Shown here: in pieces, positions 62,523 through 64,000 of the stretch | Numbering within the stretch: position 1 is the first letter of the stretch | Layout: each line of letters starts with the position of its first letter | Notes under the pieces: generated by a model | What the model was told of the DNA's origin: nothing | Databases searched by the model: none | What the model saw: the letters and a program-made list of their open reading frames with translations, nothing else | Source: Bosea sp. AS-1 | GTDB taxonomy: Bacteria; Pseudomonadota; Alphaproteobacteria; Rhizobiales; Beijerinckiaceae | Direction of reading: 5' to 3' | Assembly: GCF_002220095.1 (NCBI RefSeq) | Contig: NZ_CP022372.1 | Coordinates: 4,808,501 to 4,872,500 of the forward strand | Length of the DNA: 64,000 bases | Program-made: the position numbers and the translations under genes

Positions 62523-63446
62523 TCACGACCGATGTGCGCTAGGCTGGCTGAGCGCTGCCGCCGACTGGCGAACCACCTCGGACATCTCCTGGAGCTGCTG
62601 CGCCAACGGGCTGGTCTTGCGCCAGACCATCCCGATGGTACGGGTTGGGCGCGGCGTCTCGAAATGGGCGAGGCAGACGGATGCAGAGCGCGTCTCGACC
62701 GCCACGGCCATTTCCGGGATCAGCGTTACGCCCAAGCCGGCATCGACCATCTGGACCAGCGTCGACAGGGAGCTAGCATCCAGCAGATCACGCGGCTGCA
62801 GGCTGCCTTGCCGAATGTCGCAGAAAGCGAGCGCCTGAGCACGGAAGCAGTGTCCCTCCTCCAGCAGCAGCAGGCGCATCTCGCGCAGCGCATCCGGGCT
62901 GGGGACGGGCTTGCCCTCGTCCTCGCGCGGCCGGACCAGCACGAAGCTCTCCGTGAAGAGGGCGACCTCGGTCAGCGACGGCTCCGAAACCGGCAAGGCG
63001 ACGATCGCCATGTCCAGCCGCCCCTCGTTCAATTCCTGGACCAGCTTCGGCGTCAACGTCTCGCGCACATGGAGGTCCATGCCGCCGTGCAAACGAGTCA
63101 GCTCGCCGACAAGGCTCGGTAGCAGATAAGGCGCGACGGTGGGGATCACGCCGATGCGCAGTTTCGCGACGAGCCCGCCACGCGCGGCCCGGGCAAAGCC
63201 CTCCAGCTCGTCGAGCGAGCGCAGGATGTCCTTGGTACGCGAGACGATCTCCTCGCCGAAGCGCGTCAGGCGGAGTTGGCGTCCACCCCTCTCGAAGAGC
63301 GGGGCCCCGAGTTCTTCCTCGAAAGCCTTGATCTGCATCGACAAAGCCGGCTGCGAGATCGAGCACGCCTCGGCCGCCCTCCCGAAATGACCGTGCCGCG
63401 CCAAGGCCTCGACATAGCGAAGCTGCCTGAAGGTCAGATTTGTCAT
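62523..63446 (-). CDS. oxyR: hydrogen peroxide sensor OxyR (LysR family)
   Basis: This 307-residue LysR-type peroxide sensor has the HTH at the N-terminus (FRQLRYVEALARHGHFGRAAEACSISQPALSMQIKAFEEELG). The redox pair is Cys200 and Cys209 in LLLLEEGHCFRAQALAFCD, with the C-x8-C spacing of OxyR, and it is oxidised by peroxide to a disulfide. It is divergent from katG, its usual target, with inverted repeats between them. Confidence 0.93.
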   Translation of the reverse strand: MTNLTFRQLRYVEALARHGHFGRAAEACSISQPALSMQIKAFEEELGAPLFERGGRQLRLTRFGEEIVSRTKDILRSLDELEGFARAARGGLVAKLRIGVIPTVAPYLLPSLVGELTRLHGGMDLHVRETLTPKLVQELNEGRLDMAIVALPVSEPSLTEVALFTESFVLVRPREDEGKPVPSPDALREMRLLLLEEGHCFRAQALAFCDIRQGSLQPRDLLDASSLSTLVQMVDAGLGVTLIPEMAVAVETRSASVCLAHFETPRPTRTIGMVWRKTSPLAQQLQEMSEVVRQSAAALSQPSAHRS

Positions 63447-63454
63447 AATCTAAA

Positions 63455-63508
63455 CTTATCAACGTGATCAGAAAATCGGAATTAATATAATGAGACTGCT
63501 TTGATAAG
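63455..63508. promoter_or_regulatory. inverted repeats in the oxyR-katG divergent promoter
   Basis: CTTATCAA (63455-63462) and TTGATAAG (63501-63508) form a perfect inverted repeat 46 bases apart in an AT-rich stretch next to the oxyR start. The span could accommodate an OxyR tetramer, but the half-sites do not follow the ATAG/CTAT consensus closely. About 200 further bases up to katG hold nothing recognised. Confidence 0.4.
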
Positions 63509-63539
63509 ACGCGTTGCAGGACAAGGGCAGCGGAGGTGA

Positions 63540-64000
<461 letters not shown>

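Overview
The window is GC-rich, densely packed bacterial chromosome with frequent ATGA/GTGA start-stop overlaps. Its gene content (a FixK-type box upstream of a cbb3 oxidase operon, a bcsABZ operon with BcsN, DctPQM TRAP and FbpABC transporters, many amidohydrolases and LysR/GntR regulators) points to an alphaproteobacterium of the Hyphomicrobiales, perhaps Bosea-like. The genus is inferred from gene content only. I saw no tRNA, rRNA, CRISPR array, transposase or phage gene.

Layout. 1-2.1 kb: the end of a LysE exporter, an SDR and a methyltransferase. 2.2-9.6 kb: a fused HyuA-HyuB (5-oxoprolinase/hydantoinase) enzyme divergent from a TRAP transporter with a MarR-type regulator, and a palindromic repeat element. 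9.6-13.5 kb: a ferric-iron type ABC transporter behind a strong palindromic operator. 13.5-20.6 kb: cbb3 oxidase genes ccoNOQP, then a 68-residue membrane protein and a DUF2189 membrane protein where ccoG and ccoH usually lie, then ccoI and ccoS. A FixK/FNR-like box lies upstream, with a divergent PAS protein and a thioredoxin-fold protein. 21.9-25.8 kb: xdhC, a lone ctaD, a Tim44-like gene and 5-formyl-THF cyclo-ligase in one tight run. 26-41.6 kb: an amino-acid/hydantoin catabolic island with D-carbamoylase, D-hydantoinase, a peptidyl-amidoglycolate-lyase-like protein, a polar amino acid ABC transporter, two LysR regulators, a DUF917 operon (DUF917, amidohydrolase, M20 carbamoylase, flavin reductase, hydantoin racemase), and a DapA-like/SDR pair. 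41.7-50.9 kb: a GntR-controlled divergent locus with a deacylase, a peptide ABC transporter lacking its ATPases, an MlrC-type protease and two enolase-superfamily enzymes. 51-53.5 kb: a patatin-like lipoprotein and a head-to-head pair of gene remnants. 53.5-62.3 kb: the cellulose operon bcsN-bcsA-bcsB-bcsZ-TPR. 62.5-64 kb: oxyR divergent from katG, which runs off the end.

How it fits together. The metabolic genes suggest scavenging of cyclic ureides, N-carbamoyl and N-acyl amino acids and similar compounds. Each set has its own importer and regulator, with clear dyad operators in the divergent promoter regions. The respiratory block pairs a low-oxygen terminal oxidase with a possible haem-PAS sensor. 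The cellulose block carries repeats resembling CtrA sites.
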